A DNA stretch of 39,118 nucleotides, taken from contig JAQBBQ010000179.1 in NCBI GenBank assembly GCA_032125995.1, positions 1-39,118 of the forward strand. The letters are read 5' to 3'. The DNA is from SG8-39 sp032125995 (GTDB lineage: Bacteria > Pseudomonadota > Gammaproteobacteria > Burkholderiales > SG8-39). Below the pieces are notes generated by a model. It did no database searches. It saw only the letters and a program-made list of their open reading frames with translations, and had not been told where the DNA came from. The translations under genes and the position numbers were made by a program. This document shows positions 23,827 to 31,603 of this stretch, one piece after another; positions within the stretch are counted from its first letter, which is position 1, and the number at the start of each line of letters is the position of its first letter.

Positions 23827-24993
23827 TCAGAGGCTGCGGGCGATCACTTCCTTCATGATCTCGTTGGTGCCACCGTAGATGCGCTGCACCCGGGCTTCGG
23901 TGTAGAGGCGCGAGATCGGATACTCGTTCATGTAGCCGTAGCCGCCGAAGAGCTGCAGGCACCGGTCGGTGATCGTGCACTGCCGGTCGGTCGTCCACCA
24001 CTTCGCCATGCAGGCCGTCGGCGCATCCAGGCTGCCGTCGAGCAGTTTTTCCAGGCACTCGGCGACGAAGGCACGCGCCACCGAGACCTCGGTCGCGCAC
24101 TCGGCGAGCGTGAAGCGCGTGTTCTGCAAGTCCATCAGCGACTTGCCGAACGCGCGCCGCGCCTTCGCATACTCGGTCGCCAGTTCCACCGCGCGCGCCA
24201 TCGCGCCCACGGCGCGATAGGCGACAATCATGCGTTCATAGGGCAGCTGGTTCATCAGTTGCCCGAAGCCGCGGCCTTCCTCGCCGCCGAGGAGGTTCTC
24301 CGCCGGCACGCGCATCTCGTCGAAGAACAACTCGGTCGTGTCCTGCGCCTTCTGTCCCATCTTGTCGAGAATGCGTCCACGCCGAAAGCCCGCGAGATCC
24401 TTCGTCTCGGCGACGATCAACGAAACGCCTTTCGCGCCCTCGCGCGGATCGGTTTTCGACACGATGATCACCAAATCGGCGTGATGGCCGTTGGTAATGA
24501 AGGTCTTCTGGCCGGAGATGACGTAATGGTCCCCGTCGCGGCGCGCCTGGGTGCGGATGCCCTGCAGATCCGATCCGGCGTCCGGCTCAGTCATCGCGAT
24601 CGCACCAACCAACTCGCCCCGGGCCATCGCGGGCAGCCAGCGCCGCTTTTGCGCCTCGCTCGCGTAGGCCAACAGGTACTGCGAGACAATCGAATGCACC
24701 GAAAAGCCGAGCGCCGAGTCGATCGCGCGCGCGGCCTCCTCGACCATGACCGCGAGGTGTTCGACCGTGCCGCCCGCGCCGCCGTAGGCCTCGGGCACGT
24801 CGAGCAGCAGCAATCCGAGCGCGCCGGCGCGGTTCCAGAGCTCGCGGTCGACGTAGCCCTGCGCCGCGTAACGCTCGCGCTGGGGCATGACTTCACTCTC
24901 GTAGAAACGCCGCACGCTGCCGCGGAACGCCTCGAGCTCGGCTCGGTTGGCCCGACTGGCCGGGTTTGCCTGGTCTGAATTGACTGCATTCAT
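23827..24993 (-). CDS. Acyl-CoA dehydrogenase, LCAD/IVD-type active site
   Basis: A 388-residue FAD acyl-CoA dehydrogenase. FAD/substrate blocks are GAIAMTEPDAGSDLQGIRTQ and YVISGQKTFITNGHHAD, with the ETF-side C-terminus QLFGGYGYMNEYPISRLY. The C-terminal position that is the catalytic Glu in MCAD-type enzymes is Gly here (IYGGTNEIM). Glu253 in LPYERMIVA matches the helix-G base of long-chain acyl-CoA and isovaleryl-CoA dehydrogenases, so the enzyme should be active. I chose ATG 24991-24993 (MNAVNSDQ) with AGAGGA 9 bases upstream over an earlier ATG at 25020. It follows the SDR by 49 bases and probably supplies enoyl-CoA to beta-oxidation. Confidence 0.94.
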   Translation of the reverse strand: MNAVNSDQANPASRANRAELEAFRGSVRRFYESEVMPQRERYAAQGYVDRELWNRAGALGLLLLDVPEAYGGAGGTVEHLAVMVEEAARAIDSALGFSVHSIVSQYLLAYASEAQKRRWLPAMARGELVGAIAMTEPDAGSDLQGIRTQARRDGDHYVISGQKTFITNGHHADLVIIVSKTDPREGAKGVSLIVAETKDLAGFRRGRILDKMGQKAQDTTELFFDEMRVPAENLLGGEEGRGFGQLMNQLPYERMIVAYRAVGAMARAVELATEYAKARRAFGKSLMDLQNTRFTLAECATEVSVARAFVAECLEKLLDGSLDAPTACMAKWWTTDRQCTITDRCLQLFGGYGYMNEYPISRLYTEARVQRIYGGTNEIMKEVIARSL

Positions 24994-25042
24994 CGGCTGT
25001 GTCCTCTCGTTTCCACTCACGCGCTGACCGGCACGCGGCAGG

Positions 25043-25867
25043 CTAAAGCCCGCCGTTCACCACCAGGCACTGGCCCGAGACATAGTCGCTGTCTGGGCTG
25101 CAGAACAGAAACACCGAGCCAGCCGCCTCCTCGGGCGTTCCGCCGCGCCCGAGCGGGATCATCTGATTCATAACCGCGATCCGCCCGCCCTGGATGCCGA
25201 CCTTGACCTTGCGCCCCTGGACCTCGATCTCACCCGCCTCGCCCTCCTGCAGCGGTGTGGTCAGCCGGGTCTGGATGTAGCCGAACGCGACCGCGTTCAC
25301 GGTGACGTCGTAGCGGCCCCACTCCTTGGACAACGCCTTGGTGAGGCCGATGATGCCCGCCTTGCCAGAGGAATAGTTCGCCTGTCCGGCGTTGCCGTTC
25401 ACGCCCGAGGTCGAGGAGATGTTGACGACCTTGCGCATGATGCGCGTGCCCGCCTTGCGCTCTTCGTCGACCACCACGCGGAAGTACTGCTGGAAGGCAC
25501 GCAGGATGCGAAACGGCGCGGTGAGGTGAACGTCGATGATCGCGTACCACTGCTCGTCCGACATCTTCTGGATCACGCTGTCCCAGGTGTAGCCGGCGTT
25601 GTTCACGACGATGTGGCAGCCGCCAAACGCGTCGACCGCGGCCTTCACGATCCGCTCGCCGAAGTCCTTCGCGGTGACGTCGCCGACGCAGGCGATCGCG
25701 CGGCCGCCCTGCTTCTCGATCTGCGCAACCGTTTCCTTCGCCGGCGCTTCGTCGATGTCGCTGATGACGACTGCCGCGCCGTCACGCACGAGACGCAGCG
25801 CGATGCTCTGCCCGATCCCGCGCCCCGAGCCGGTGACAATCGCCACGCGTCCGTCGAGCTGTCCCAT
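25043..25867 (-). CDS. SDR-family oxidoreductase (3-hydroxyacyl-CoA / 3-oxoacyl reductase-like)
   Basis: A 274-residue classical SDR. The motif is TGSGRGIG (12-19) and NNAG is near residue 90. The catalytic Ser is in VNISSTSGVNGNAGQ and the Tyr/Lys in YSSGKAGIIG. The Asp in ISDID after beta-2 favours NAD. A long insert before the C-terminus (EAGEIEVQGRKVKVGIQG) makes it bigger than FabG (about 245). It starts at ATG 25865-25867 with GGGGAGG upstream; a much longer open frame exists but reads antisense through the aldehyde dehydrogenase. It is co-directional with the acyl-CoA dehydrogenase and divergent from the aldehyde dehydrogenase. Confidence 0.92.
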   Translation of the reverse strand: MGQLDGRVAIVTGSGRGIGQSIALRLVRDGAAVVISDIDEAPAKETVAQIEKQGGRAIACVGDVTAKDFGERIVKAAVDAFGGCHIVVNNAGYTWDSVIQKMSDEQWYAIIDVHLTAPFRILRAFQQYFRVVVDEERKAGTRIMRKVVNISSTSGVNGNAGQANYSSGKAGIIGLTKALSKEWGRYDVTVNAVAFGYIQTRLTTPLQEGEAGEIEVQGRKVKVGIQGGRIAVMNQMIPLGRGGTPEEAAGSVFLFCSPDSDYVSGQCLVVNGGL

Positions 25868-25984
25868 CGGTGGTGCCTCCCCTGAGAGAAAGCGCCACTG
25901 TAGCTTTCCCGTCTCCGGATCGCCAGACGCGCGTTGCGAAAAGACGGTGGCCGATTCGAAGCGCAACAGCACACCGATTGCCAG

Positions 25985-25990
25985 TAAAAT
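25985..25990 (+). promoter_or_regulatory. Putative -10 box TAAAAT for the aldehyde dehydrogenase
   Basis: TAAAAT in CAGTAAAATCC lies 72 bases before the ATG at 26063, within the 195-base divergent spacer (25868-26062). It shares the GTAAAATC core with boxes at 15107 and 35033. No clear -35 is seen. Confidence 0.4.
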
Positions 25991-26062
25991 CCAAGCTCCC
26001 TGATGACCGCGTTGTTCGCGGCCTCCTCCCGGCTGCCACGCATCCATTCCTCGAGGCCACAC

Positions 26063-27487
26063 ATGATCAATCGCGACAAGTTCTTCATCGGCGGCCAGTG
26101 GGTCGCGCCCTCCACCCAGGAGACGATCGACGTCCACAACGCCGGGACCGGCGAGGTCATGGGCCGCGTGCCGGCCGGCGGCGAGAAGGATATCGACGCC
26201 GCCGTTGCCGCGGCACGCGCGGCGCTCGACGGCTGGAGCCAGACCCCGGTTGAGAAGCGCGCCGAATTCCTCGAGAAAATCTCCACCGGCCTCAAGGCGC
26301 GCGCCGAGGAACTGGCGCAGCTGATCGCGCGGGAAGTCGGCATGCCGATCAAGCTCGCCGGGCGCATCCAGGCCGGGCTGCCGATCGCGAACTTCGCGAA
26401 CTACGCGAAGCTCGTCAAAGGCTTTAAGTTCGAGGAGACGGTCGGCAACTCGGTGGTCGTGCGCGAGCCGGTCGGCGTCGTCGGCGCGATCACGCCGTGG
26501 AACTATCCATTGCATCAAATCGCGCTCAAGGTGGCGCCGGCGCTCGCCGCCGGCTGCACGGTCGTACTCAAGCCCTCGGAGGTCGCACCGTTCAACGCCT
26601 TCACGCTCGCCGAGGTGATCGAATCGGTCGGTTTGCCGAAGGGCGTGTTCAATCTGGTCACCGGCTTCGGAGCGACGGTGGGCGAAGCGCTGGTCAAGCA
26701 CCCGCAGGTCGACATGATCTCGTTTACCGGCTCGACGCGCGCGGGCAAGCGCATCTCGGAAGTCGCCGCGCAGACCGTAAAGCGGGTCGCCCTCGAGCTC
26801 GGCGGCAAGAGTGCGTCGATCATTCTTGACGATGCCGATCTGGCAACCGCGGTGAAGGCGACCGTGAGCGGCTGCTACCTGAACTCGGGCCAGACCTGCA
26901 CCGCGCTCACGCGCATGCTGGTACCGGAGTCGAAATACGACGAGGCGGCGAAGATCGCGGCCGAGGTCGCCAACGGCTTCACGCTCGGTGACCCGCTGTC
27001 CGAATCCACCAGGCTTGGCCCGCTCACGTCGAGCGCGCAGCTCGAGCGCGTGCGCGGTTACATCAAGCAAGGTCTAAAGGAAGGCGCCGTACTGGTGGCC
27101 GGCGGCGCCGACGCGCCCGAAGGCCTGCCGGGCGGCTATTTCGTCAAACCAACGGTGTTTGGAAGAGTGAAGCCGGGATCGACCATCGAGCAGGAGGAAA
27201 TTTTCGGACCGGTGCTTTCGATCATTACCTACAAGGACGAGGAGGACGCAATCCGGATCGCGAACGACACGCCCTACGGCCTGGCGGGCGCGGTCTGGTC
27301 GAAAGACGACGCGCGCGCGCAGAAGGTGGCGCGCCGCGTCCGCGCCGGACAAGTCGACGTCAACGGCGGCGCGTTCAACATGAACGCCCCCTTCGGCGGA
27401 TTCAAGCAATCCGGCCACGGCCGCGAAGCAGGCGTCTACGGGCTTGAAGAGTTCCTCGAGTACAAGAGCCTGCAGCTGAAGGGCTGA
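26063..27487 (+). CDS. NAD(P)-dependent aldehyde dehydrogenase
   Basis: A 474-residue ALDH-superfamily enzyme. The oxyanion Asn is in ITPWNYPLHQIA, the general base Glu245 in LELGGKSAS, and the nucleophile Cys279 in NSGQTCTALTR. The C-terminal substrate loop region is FGGFKQSGHGREAGVYGLEE. It oxidises an aldehyde to the acid; the substrate range cannot be read, though the neighbouring alcohol dehydrogenase and GMC oxidase could feed it. The start is ATG 26063 with GAGG upstream. Its TGA abuts the opposing TRAP permease stop with no spacer (TGATCA). Confidence 0.95.
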   Translation: MINRDKFFIGGQWVAPSTQETIDVHNAGTGEVMGRVPAGGEKDIDAAVAAARAALDGWSQTPVEKRAEFLEKISTGLKARAEELAQLIAREVGMPIKLAGRIQAGLPIANFANYAKLVKGFKFEETVGNSVVVREPVGVVGAITPWNYPLHQIALKVAPALAAGCTVVLKPSEVAPFNAFTLAEVIESVGLPKGVFNLVTGFGATVGEALVKHPQVDMISFTGSTRAGKRISEVAAQTVKRVALELGGKSASIILDDADLATAVKATVSGCYLNSGQTCTALTRMLVPESKYDEAAKIAAEVANGFTLGDPLSESTRLGPLTSSAQLERVRGYIKQGLKEGAVLVAGGADAPEGLPGGYFVKPTVFGRVKPGSTIEQEEIFGPVLSIITYKDEEDAIRIANDTPYGLAGAVWSKDDARAQKVARRVRAGQVDVNGGAFNMNAPFGGFKQSGHGREAGVYGLEEFLEYKSLQLKG

Positions 27488-29419
27488 TCAGCGCGTAGTG
27501 GAGGTCCGGCGCCCGCGCAAGGTCTCGCGCGTGATCATGCCCAGGCCGGCGAGCACGCCGACGATGTCGGTAACCAGCGCGCCGGGAAATGCGCCGGCGG
27601 GAATCAGGGCGAGCACGCCGGCGAGCGCGAACCCAAGACGCAGGACCAGCGGCAGCGCGCGCGCGTAGTACCCGGTGATCGCGATCGCGATCAGCCAGAC
27701 GCCGGCGACCGCCGTGACGACCGCCAGACTCACTGCCCAGAAGCCGCCAATCAGCAGGAGCTGCGGCGACAGGACGAAGAGCACCGGCACCACGAAGGCG
27801 GTCCAACCGAATACGACGGCACTCCAGCCGGTGCGCATCGGGTTCGCACCCGCCAGGCCTGCCGCGGCGAACGCCGCGATCGCCACCGGCGGCGTGATCA
27901 TCGACATCATGCCGAAGTACATGACGTAGAGGTGCGCTGCGATCGGCGCAATACCGATCTTGACGAGGGCCGGTGCGACGAGGGCCGCAAGCAGTACATA
28001 GACGCCCACCGTCGGCAGGCCCATGCCGAGCACAATGCACACGACGGCCGTGAGAAAGAGAAGCACGGTCAAGCTGCCGCCGCTCATCTGTACCAGGGTC
28101 AGCGTGAGTCCGAAGCCCAGCCCGCTGATCCCGAGGACACCGATCACGATGCCGGCGGCCACGCACACCATCACGATCTCGAGCACGGTGCGTCCCGCGC
28201 CCGGGATTGCGCCGAGGAAGTCTCGCCAGTGCGGTCGTTTGCCCTGGTAACCAAAGGCGAGCGCGAGCGGGATGAGCAAGACTGCGGCAAGTAGCGCAGA
28301 GAACTGCGGCGTCTGGTTGAATTTGAACAGGGCGACGACGAGCACCACGAAGGGCAGCAGGTAGTACAAGCCCGGCAGTACGCGGCGTGCCGCCGGCATG
28401 TCAGCCTTGGCGATCCGGCCAATGCCCATCTTGGCCGCATCCAGATCCGCTTGGATGAACAGCGCAACGTAAAACAGGATCGCGGGCAGCAACGCCGCCA
28501 GCACAACCTCGGCGTAGGGAATCTCGAGAAATTCCGCCATCAGGAAGGCGGAGGCTCCCATGACGGGTGGCATGAGTTGGCCACCGGTCGACGCGACCGC
28601 CTCGATCGCCGCCGCCTTGTGCGCGGGATAGCCGCTGCGCTTGATCATCGGGATCGTGACCACGCCGGTGGCCACCACGTTGGCCACCGCGCTGCCCGAG
28701 ACCGAGCCGAAGAACGCGGAACCCACCACCGCCATCTTCGCCGGACCGCCCCGAAAGCGCCCCATTGACAGCATCGCGAGGTCAGTCAGGAAGCGCGCAC
28801 CGCGGCTCGCGCCGAGCAGTTCGCCGAACAGCAAAAACGCAACGACGATGGTGCTTGCCACTGCGAGCGGCAGCCCGAGCACCCCGTTGACGTCGAGCGC
28901 GAGGTAGGCCGAGAGTTTTTGCCAGTCGACCGTACGCGCAGCGAGACGGCCCGGCAGCACGTCACCCCACAGCGCGTAGGCGATGAATGCGAGCGCAATG
29001 AGCGGCAGCGTGCGCCCGGTGGCGCGCCGCAGGCATTCGAGCGACAGCGCGATCGTCGCGCTGCCCGCGATCACCGCGCCTTTCGGGCGCAGTACGATCA
29101 GATCGACGAGCTGTTGGTACTCGGCCGCAAGGTAGGCCGCGGCGGTGAAGCCGCCGACGGCGAGCACCCAGTCGAACCAGGGCACCTGCCGGCGCGGCGT
29201 GCCGCGACGCGCCGGATAGCTGATGAACGCAAGCGCCAGCGCAAGCGCCAGCATGACCGCGAAGAACTGCCCCGGGTAAATGTCCCAGCGCAGCCACAGC
29301 GGCAGATCGAGCGCCCAGCCGACCGAGGCCAGCGTGAGCGCGCTGGCGAGGACCACCGCCACAACGCGCGCCGGCGCCGGCAGTCCGGCATCGCGCGGCG
29401 TCGCCTCCCGGACGTGCAA
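27488..29419 (-). CDS. TRAP transporter fused permease (4TM + 12TM, TAXI type)
   Basis: A 643-residue inner-membrane protein with about 16-18 hydrophobic segments. The N-terminal small-subunit-like part is followed by the large DctM-like part. Family blocks are GSAFFGSVSGSAVANVVATG, AIEAVASTGGQLMPPVMGAS, VLGMGLPTVGVYVLLAALVA and MYFGMMSMITPPVAIAAFAA. The fused Q-M layout is characteristic of TAXI-type TRAP systems, which use a sodium gradient to import organic acids. The frame opens with TTG at 29417-29419 and no close Shine-Dalgarno, so the N-terminus is uncertain; a GTG further in is an alternative. It follows the TAXI receptor gene by 40 bases and ends tail-to-tail with the aldehyde dehydrogenase. 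Confidence 0.92.
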   Translation of the reverse strand: MHVREATPRDAGLPAPARVVAVVLASALTLASVGWALDLPLWLRWDIYPGQFFAVMLALALALAFISYPARRGTPRRQVPWFDWVLAVGGFTAAAYLAAEYQQLVDLIVLRPKGAVIAGSATIALSLECLRRATGRTLPLIALAFIAYALWGDVLPGRLAARTVDWQKLSAYLALDVNGVLGLPLAVASTIVVAFLLFGELLGASRGARFLTDLAMLSMGRFRGGPAKMAVVGSAFFGSVSGSAVANVVATGVVTIPMIKRSGYPAHKAAAIEAVASTGGQLMPPVMGASAFLMAEFLEIPYAEVVLAALLPAILFYVALFIQADLDAAKMGIGRIAKADMPAARRVLPGLYYLLPFVVLVVALFKFNQTPQFSALLAAVLLIPLALAFGYQGKRPHWRDFLGAIPGAGRTVLEIVMVCVAAGIVIGVLGISGLGFGLTLTLVQMSGGSLTVLLFLTAVVCIVLGMGLPTVGVYVLLAALVAPALVKIGIAPIAAHLYVMYFGMMSMITPPVAIAAFAAAGLAGANPMRTGWSAVVFGWTAFVVPVLFVLSPQLLLIGGFWAVSLAVVTAVAGVWLIAIAITGYYARALPLVLRLGFALAGVLALIPAGAFPGALVTDIVGVLAGLGMITRETLRGRRTSTTR

Positions 29420-29459
29420 GCCGCGGCCCGCTAGATCCTTTCCCGCCGAACCCGGCGCG

Positions 29460-30440
29460 CTACTCCTTGGGCGGCCAGACCCCGAGTTCCTTGTAGAACT
29501 TCTGCGCCCCGGTATGCCATTGGATGGGGTCGAGATTGGTGACCATCCGATTGGGGTTGAACATGTTCATCACGCCGAAGACTTCGCCCATCATCTTCTT
29601 GTTGGCGTGCATCGCCTTGAGCAGTTGGTAGACGTCTTCGTCAGCCGTCTTGGTGCTCGCGACCAGGGCCGCGTCATAGGTAATGACGTGGATCGGCGCT
29701 TCCACGCCGACGTTTCGCTTGTCGGGCTTCTCGGCGCGCAGGTAGGCGGGCGGAAAGAACTTCTTAACCTTCGCCACATTGTCCGGCGTATTCGCAACAT
29801 CGAGCGCACGGATGCCGCCGACCGCTGCGTTCGCTTCGCGCACCTTTGCCGCCCCCAGCGCGAAGAAGAACGCATCCGCCTTGCCGGTGATGAATGCGTT
29901 CGCACCAGCCACCACGTTCGGCACGTTCACAGCTGTTACGTCGGCCGCCGTCATTCCTGCGGTCGCGTACTCAGCCTCGAGCAGGGGCGGAATCGTCTTC
30001 TGACTGCTGAATCCAGCGACCACGCGCTTGCCTTTCAAGTCCGCAACCGTCTTGATCGACGAATCCTTGCGCACAAAAAACGCCACGCGTAGCGGATAGA
30101 GGATGGTCGTCGCGCGCAGGTTGCTGTAATCGCGGCCCGTGAACTGCCCCGTACCGGTCACGGCAACGCGCAACTCCTCAATATTGGAGATGCCGAACCC
30201 GTATTCGCCGGCGCTGACCGCCGGCAGATAGACGGTGGCGCTTGCGAACGGGTGCACGGTGGCATTCAGCTTCGCGACGTCGCTTGCGACCTTTGCGACC
30301 GCGGTGCCGGTCGAGTGGTACAGCGATCCCGGGTTCGATGCCGCGATCCCGATGTCGCGCGCCTGGGCGGGGGTCGCAGCAAGCGCCCCGATCAGTGCAG
30401 TCGCGGCCAGAACGTTCATTGCAACGGTCTTCCTCCTCAT
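29460..30440 (-). CDS. TAXI-family TRAP transporter solute receptor
   Basis: A 326-residue periplasmic receptor. The signal peptide is MRRKTVAMNVLAATALIGAL, with likely cleavage after AQA (27/28). The mature start IGIAASNPGSLYHSTGTAVA is the TAXI hallmark, followed by DLKGKRVVAGFSSQKT. Receptors of this type bind organic acids such as glutamate, 2-oxoglutarate or aromatic acids; the ligand is unknown. I chose ATG 30438-30440 because GAGGAG sits six bases upstream; the ATG two codons earlier touches that site directly. It lies between the amidohydrolase (62 bases upstream) and the fused permease. Confidence 0.93.
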   Translation of the reverse strand: MRRKTVAMNVLAATALIGALAATPAQARDIGIAASNPGSLYHSTGTAVAKVASDVAKLNATVHPFASATVYLPAVSAGEYGFGISNIEELRVAVTGTGQFTGRDYSNLRATTILYPLRVAFFVRKDSSIKTVADLKGKRVVAGFSSQKTIPPLLEAEYATAGMTAADVTAVNVPNVVAGANAFITGKADAFFFALGAAKVREANAAVGGIRALDVANTPDNVAKVKKFFPPAYLRAEKPDKRNVGVEAPIHVITYDAALVASTKTADEDVYQLLKAMHANKKMMGEVFGVMNMFNPNRMVTNLDPIQWHTGAQKFYKELGVWPPKE

Positions 30441-30502
30441 GCTCATCTCCTCGAAAATGTTGTGACGCAGTGACGTTAAGCAGCTCAATCCACAATCCAG
30501 TT

Positions 30503-31510
30503 TCACAGTTTCAGTAGGCGGCGGGCATTCCCTTCGTAGATCGCGTGCCGCTCCTCGGGGGAGAGGTCGAGCCGCTCGATGATCTCGATCGTCGTACGGG
30601 TGTACATCGAGCCCTTTTCGGGGTCGAACGGCGCGTCGGAGGCGAACAGGACGTGATCCGCGCCGAAAAATTTCAATCCGCACTTGGTCGCCTCCCAGGC
30701 TCCGAACAGCGCCGTGTCGGCGTAGAACATGCGGAAGTAATCGAGCGGGCGCTTTTTCAGCTTGCGCAGAAGCTTCGTGTAGTCCTCGTCGGAGGTCCGC
30801 TTGCCGAGCTGGTCCCATCCCGGCCCGACGCGCCCCTCAAAGTACGGCACCATGCCGCCCATGTGATGGGTGATGATCTTAAGCGCGGGGTGCTTGTCGA
30901 ACAGGCCCGCGAACACGATGTGCGCCATCGCCACGCTGGTCTCGTACGGCCAACCGAAGGTCCACCAGATCTCGTAGTGGCTCTTCTTCTCGCTGCGGTA
31001 ATCCACGGTCTCCGCGCCGCGCGCCGGATGCATCCAGATCGGCCGGTCGAGCTTCGCCATCAGGTCGAACAGCGGCAGCGTTTGCGGCGTGGTCAACGGT
31101 GCGCCGAGGACGTTGGTGAACACCTGTACGCCGACCGCGCCGAGCTCGTTGATCGCCCGCTGCGCCTCGCGCAGCAGGCCCTTCGGGTCATTCATCGGCA
31201 GTGACGCGACGAAGCCGGGGAAGCGCTTGGGGTACTTGTGCACGAGCTCGGCCATGCCGTCGTTTGCCAGCTTGGCGAGGTCGGTCGATACCGGTGGCGG
31301 TCCGAACACCTCGATCGGCGGCGAGGGCAGCGAGATCACCTGGGCGTAGTCTTCGCCAAACCGGTCCATGATGCGAAAGCGCGCGTTTAAATCGACGATG
31401 CACGGAATTTCGCGCACCCGCTTATGCATGTCCTTGCCGTTCGGCGCGACCTTGAGCATGCGGTCGTAGTACTTTTTCGGAAACAGATGATTGAAAATAT
31501 CGAGCTTCAT
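30503..31510 (-). CDS. Amidohydrolase_2-family protein (ACMSD / decarboxylase-like)
   Basis: A 335-residue TIM-barrel metal enzyme related to ACMSD and gamma-resorcylate-type decarboxylases/hydrolases. Metal-site regions are visible: IWMHPARG (barrel strand 5 His), IITHHMGGMVPYFEGR, and the catalytic Asp in LFASDAPFDPEKG. The N-terminal HxH motif reads FNH (LDIFNHLFP), so the first metal His is Phe. This FNH or FCH form is, from memory, frequent in one subgroup. Probable chemistry is non-oxidative decarboxylation or hydrolysis of a carboxylated ring or open-chain acid. A GGGGAGG Shine-Dalgarno precedes the ATG. It heads the amidohydrolase-TAXI-TRAP operon, so its substrate may be what the transporter imports. 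Confidence 0.9.
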   Translation of the reverse strand: MKLDIFNHLFPKKYYDRMLKVAPNGKDMHKRVREIPCIVDLNARFRIMDRFGEDYAQVISLPSPPIEVFGPPPVSTDLAKLANDGMAELVHKYPKRFPGFVASLPMNDPKGLLREAQRAINELGAVGVQVFTNVLGAPLTTPQTLPLFDLMAKLDRPIWMHPARGAETVDYRSEKKSHYEIWWTFGWPYETSVAMAHIVFAGLFDKHPALKIITHHMGGMVPYFEGRVGPGWDQLGKRTSDEDYTKLLRKLKKRPLDYFRMFYADTALFGAWEATKCGLKFFGADHVLFASDAPFDPEKGSMYTRTTIEIIERLDLSPEERHAIYEGNARRLLKL

Positions 31511-31603
31511 GCGGCCTCCCCTCCCCGGGCAGCGGAGTCACGGTGCGATCGACCCGCTGATTCGCGATATGGTACACATCGCGCCTCGAACTGAGGATTT
31601 TTC
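31511..31603. promoter_or_regulatory. 93-base divergent promoter region
   Basis: It separates the minus-strand amidohydrolase/TRAP operon from the plus-strand ThDP/dioxygenase genes. A TATGGT (about 31568) on the plus strand could be a -10 for the ThDP gene. GAGGA at the right end is its Shine-Dalgarno. The arrangement suggests shared control of import and catabolism. Confidence 0.35.

Noticed and set aside
25043..27070. A 675-codon minus-strand frame joining the SDR to upstream sequence
   Set aside because: The N-terminal 400 codons are antisense to the aldehyde dehydrogenase; the SDR has its own ATG and Shine-Dalgarno at 25867.
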